Part shown: piece after piece, positions 62,641-64,000 of the stretch
Layout: each line of letters opens with the position of its first letter
Position numbering within the stretch: the stretch's first letter is position 1
The notes under the pieces: generated by a model
What the model was told of the DNA's origin: nothing
The model's database searches: none
What the model saw: the letters and a program-made list of their open reading frames with translations, nothing else
From: Antedon mediterranea
Lineage: Eukaryota; Echinodermata; Crinoidea; Comatulida; Antedonidae
DNA length: 64,000 nucleotides
NCBI RefSeq assembly: GCF_964355755.1
Contig: NC_092670.1
Location: 13,019,201-13,083,200 of the forward strand
Direction of reading: 5' to 3'
Made by a program: the position numbers and the translations under genes

Positions 62641-64000
62641 CCGTATAGTGTCTTTGTTTTAACCTAGGTTCACCATTTTCACACTTTCCAATGATTGGGA
62701 CAGTTTTAAATACTTTGTATCTGAAATGTTCAATTGGCATTAAATCTAAATAATTTTTTTTAGCTTTAAATCCATTTTATTATCACAAAAACAAGCTTAA
62801 AATATAATATGTTAATAAAATATACTCTATAAATATTATTATTTCCGAAGACCAACAAGTGTACATCCTTCAGTGCCATTGATTGCAGTAAATCATCGAC
62901 TAAAGTACTCATTACTTCAGAAAATTGTGTCCTTGTGTTTTTTTATATTTCTTTATTACACTATCTTGTCATCATTGATTTGGAAAAAAAGTTACTGATA
63001 ATGTTTATATTAAAATATATTAAATTATAACAAAAATAAATCGGTACTCCTTTTCTATCTGCTTTCAATTAATGACCACTTTAGAACTGGTCTATAGAAT
63101 AAAGTTATTGATATTGAATATCGAAACGTGGCAGGCTGAAGGCGCTTGACCTTTGACAAGATCGCCTAAATTTTTAATATATTAACTTTACAATACTTAG
63201 TGTTGTATATTCTGGTACAGCCGCTCCATAATCTCTTTGCTTTTCTTCCTTATACTGTATCTATATTTTTTAATTTATACTAACAAATATCTTTTTTATT
63301 AATATAATAATAATAATATATCAAAAATTTATTAAATAATATTCATCGCATAATATGCAATCTACGATAATTTAATTATTTGATATAACAAATTTATTAA
63401 ATACATAACATCATTGGAATAAAAAGAACAAATCACATATCTACACATAATCATAACATCGTATACTCTATCTCTAACAATTTATTCAATCTTCTATCGA
63501 CTAAAGCCGAAGTATAGTCGTTATCTCGGGACCGTTCTATGGCCACCACCAGGTAGGCTTACTTCATTAAGGCTTCTATGAATGGATGTACTGGTTGGGA
63601 GCAGGAACGCTAGTAGACCAAACCCAGTACCGTTTTGATTACGATCAATCGGGAAATTACCTCATGACAATTAATTAATGACCACTTTAGAACTGGTCTA
63701 TAGAATAAAGCTATTGATTCTACATACTGTAGGCCTGTGGCTTTTTATTGGAGTTATAGTTTCAGTGAATGCAGTTTTTTCGTATTTACTTTGTACTATT
63801 TAATAATGAATTCTATTCAAATCACAATTAATGTATCACAATTTTGTTGGATGTTTTATTTATGCAGTAAAGGCAATAGTCTACTTTAAAACCTATAGCC
63901 TGGATTATATGCTTGATTTATTGTCATGTTGTCATTTGAAAATAAAACGAAATGAGTTAAATCGTAGAATCGGAATTAAGACTCCGGAAAATTCATGTTA
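62641..64000. other. AT-rich end of window, with a 43-bp direct repeat
   Basis: TAATGACCACTTTAGAACTG... occurs at 63069-63116 and again at 63671-63716, almost identical, enclosing about 560 bp. No exon is supported. Confidence 0.5.

Overview
The window is AT-rich animal DNA. Genes are split by GT-AG introns, intergenic space is long, and it is filled with short inverted-repeat elements, tRNA-derived SINEs and minisatellites. No bacterial-style operon is present. Expanded ZU5/death-fold genes, a FADD-like DED and the very frequent short word AGGCCTA suggest a marine invertebrate deuterostome, possibly an echinoderm. That placement is inference, and no species can be named.

3.5-35 kb, minus strand: a tandem array of four related genes, called A to D here. 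A (3533-7795), B (17725-19660) and D (31297-33913) share one exon plan. An acidic/polar linker exon (absent in B) is followed by a 630-nt ZU5 exon, a 90-93-nt exon, a UPA plus death-fold exon and a short tail exon. All exon phases agree between copies. Domain order resembles the UNC5/UNC5CL/PIDD group (ZU5-UPA-death), which act as death-fold signalling adaptors or receptors. Gene A's tail exon carries about 28 copies of a hexapeptide minisatellite. B and D are nearly identical. Gene C (21602-26932) is different. It reads open through seven exons as DED, second DED-like fold, a TRADD-N-like domain, then only the end of the ZU5 exon, UPA and death fold. It looks like a domain-shuffled immune/apoptosis adaptor of 581 residues, and it is the most interesting object in the window.

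7.8-17.4 kb and 34-42.5 kb: gene-free flanks upstream of A and D that are diverged but collinear duplicates of each other, each ending in related satellite arrays. The array therefore grew by duplication of a unit of roughly 25 kb.

42.9-44.2 kb: a 65-bp minisatellite of 20 copies. 44.2-50.1 kb: AT-rich, no gene seen except one MITE.

50.1-61.8 kb, plus strand: the 5' end of another gene (E). Two possible alternative first-exon sets (50135 + 51305, or 54501) both join in phase 0 to a shared exon at 61660-61778. The product is not recognised and the gene runs beyond the window. Its introns hold SINEs and simple repeats. 61.9-62.6 kb contains two tRNA-Val(AAC)-like sequences inside an interrupted dispersed repeat.

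First exons and promoters of A, B and D were not identified. All gene models were spliced by eye and need transcript support.
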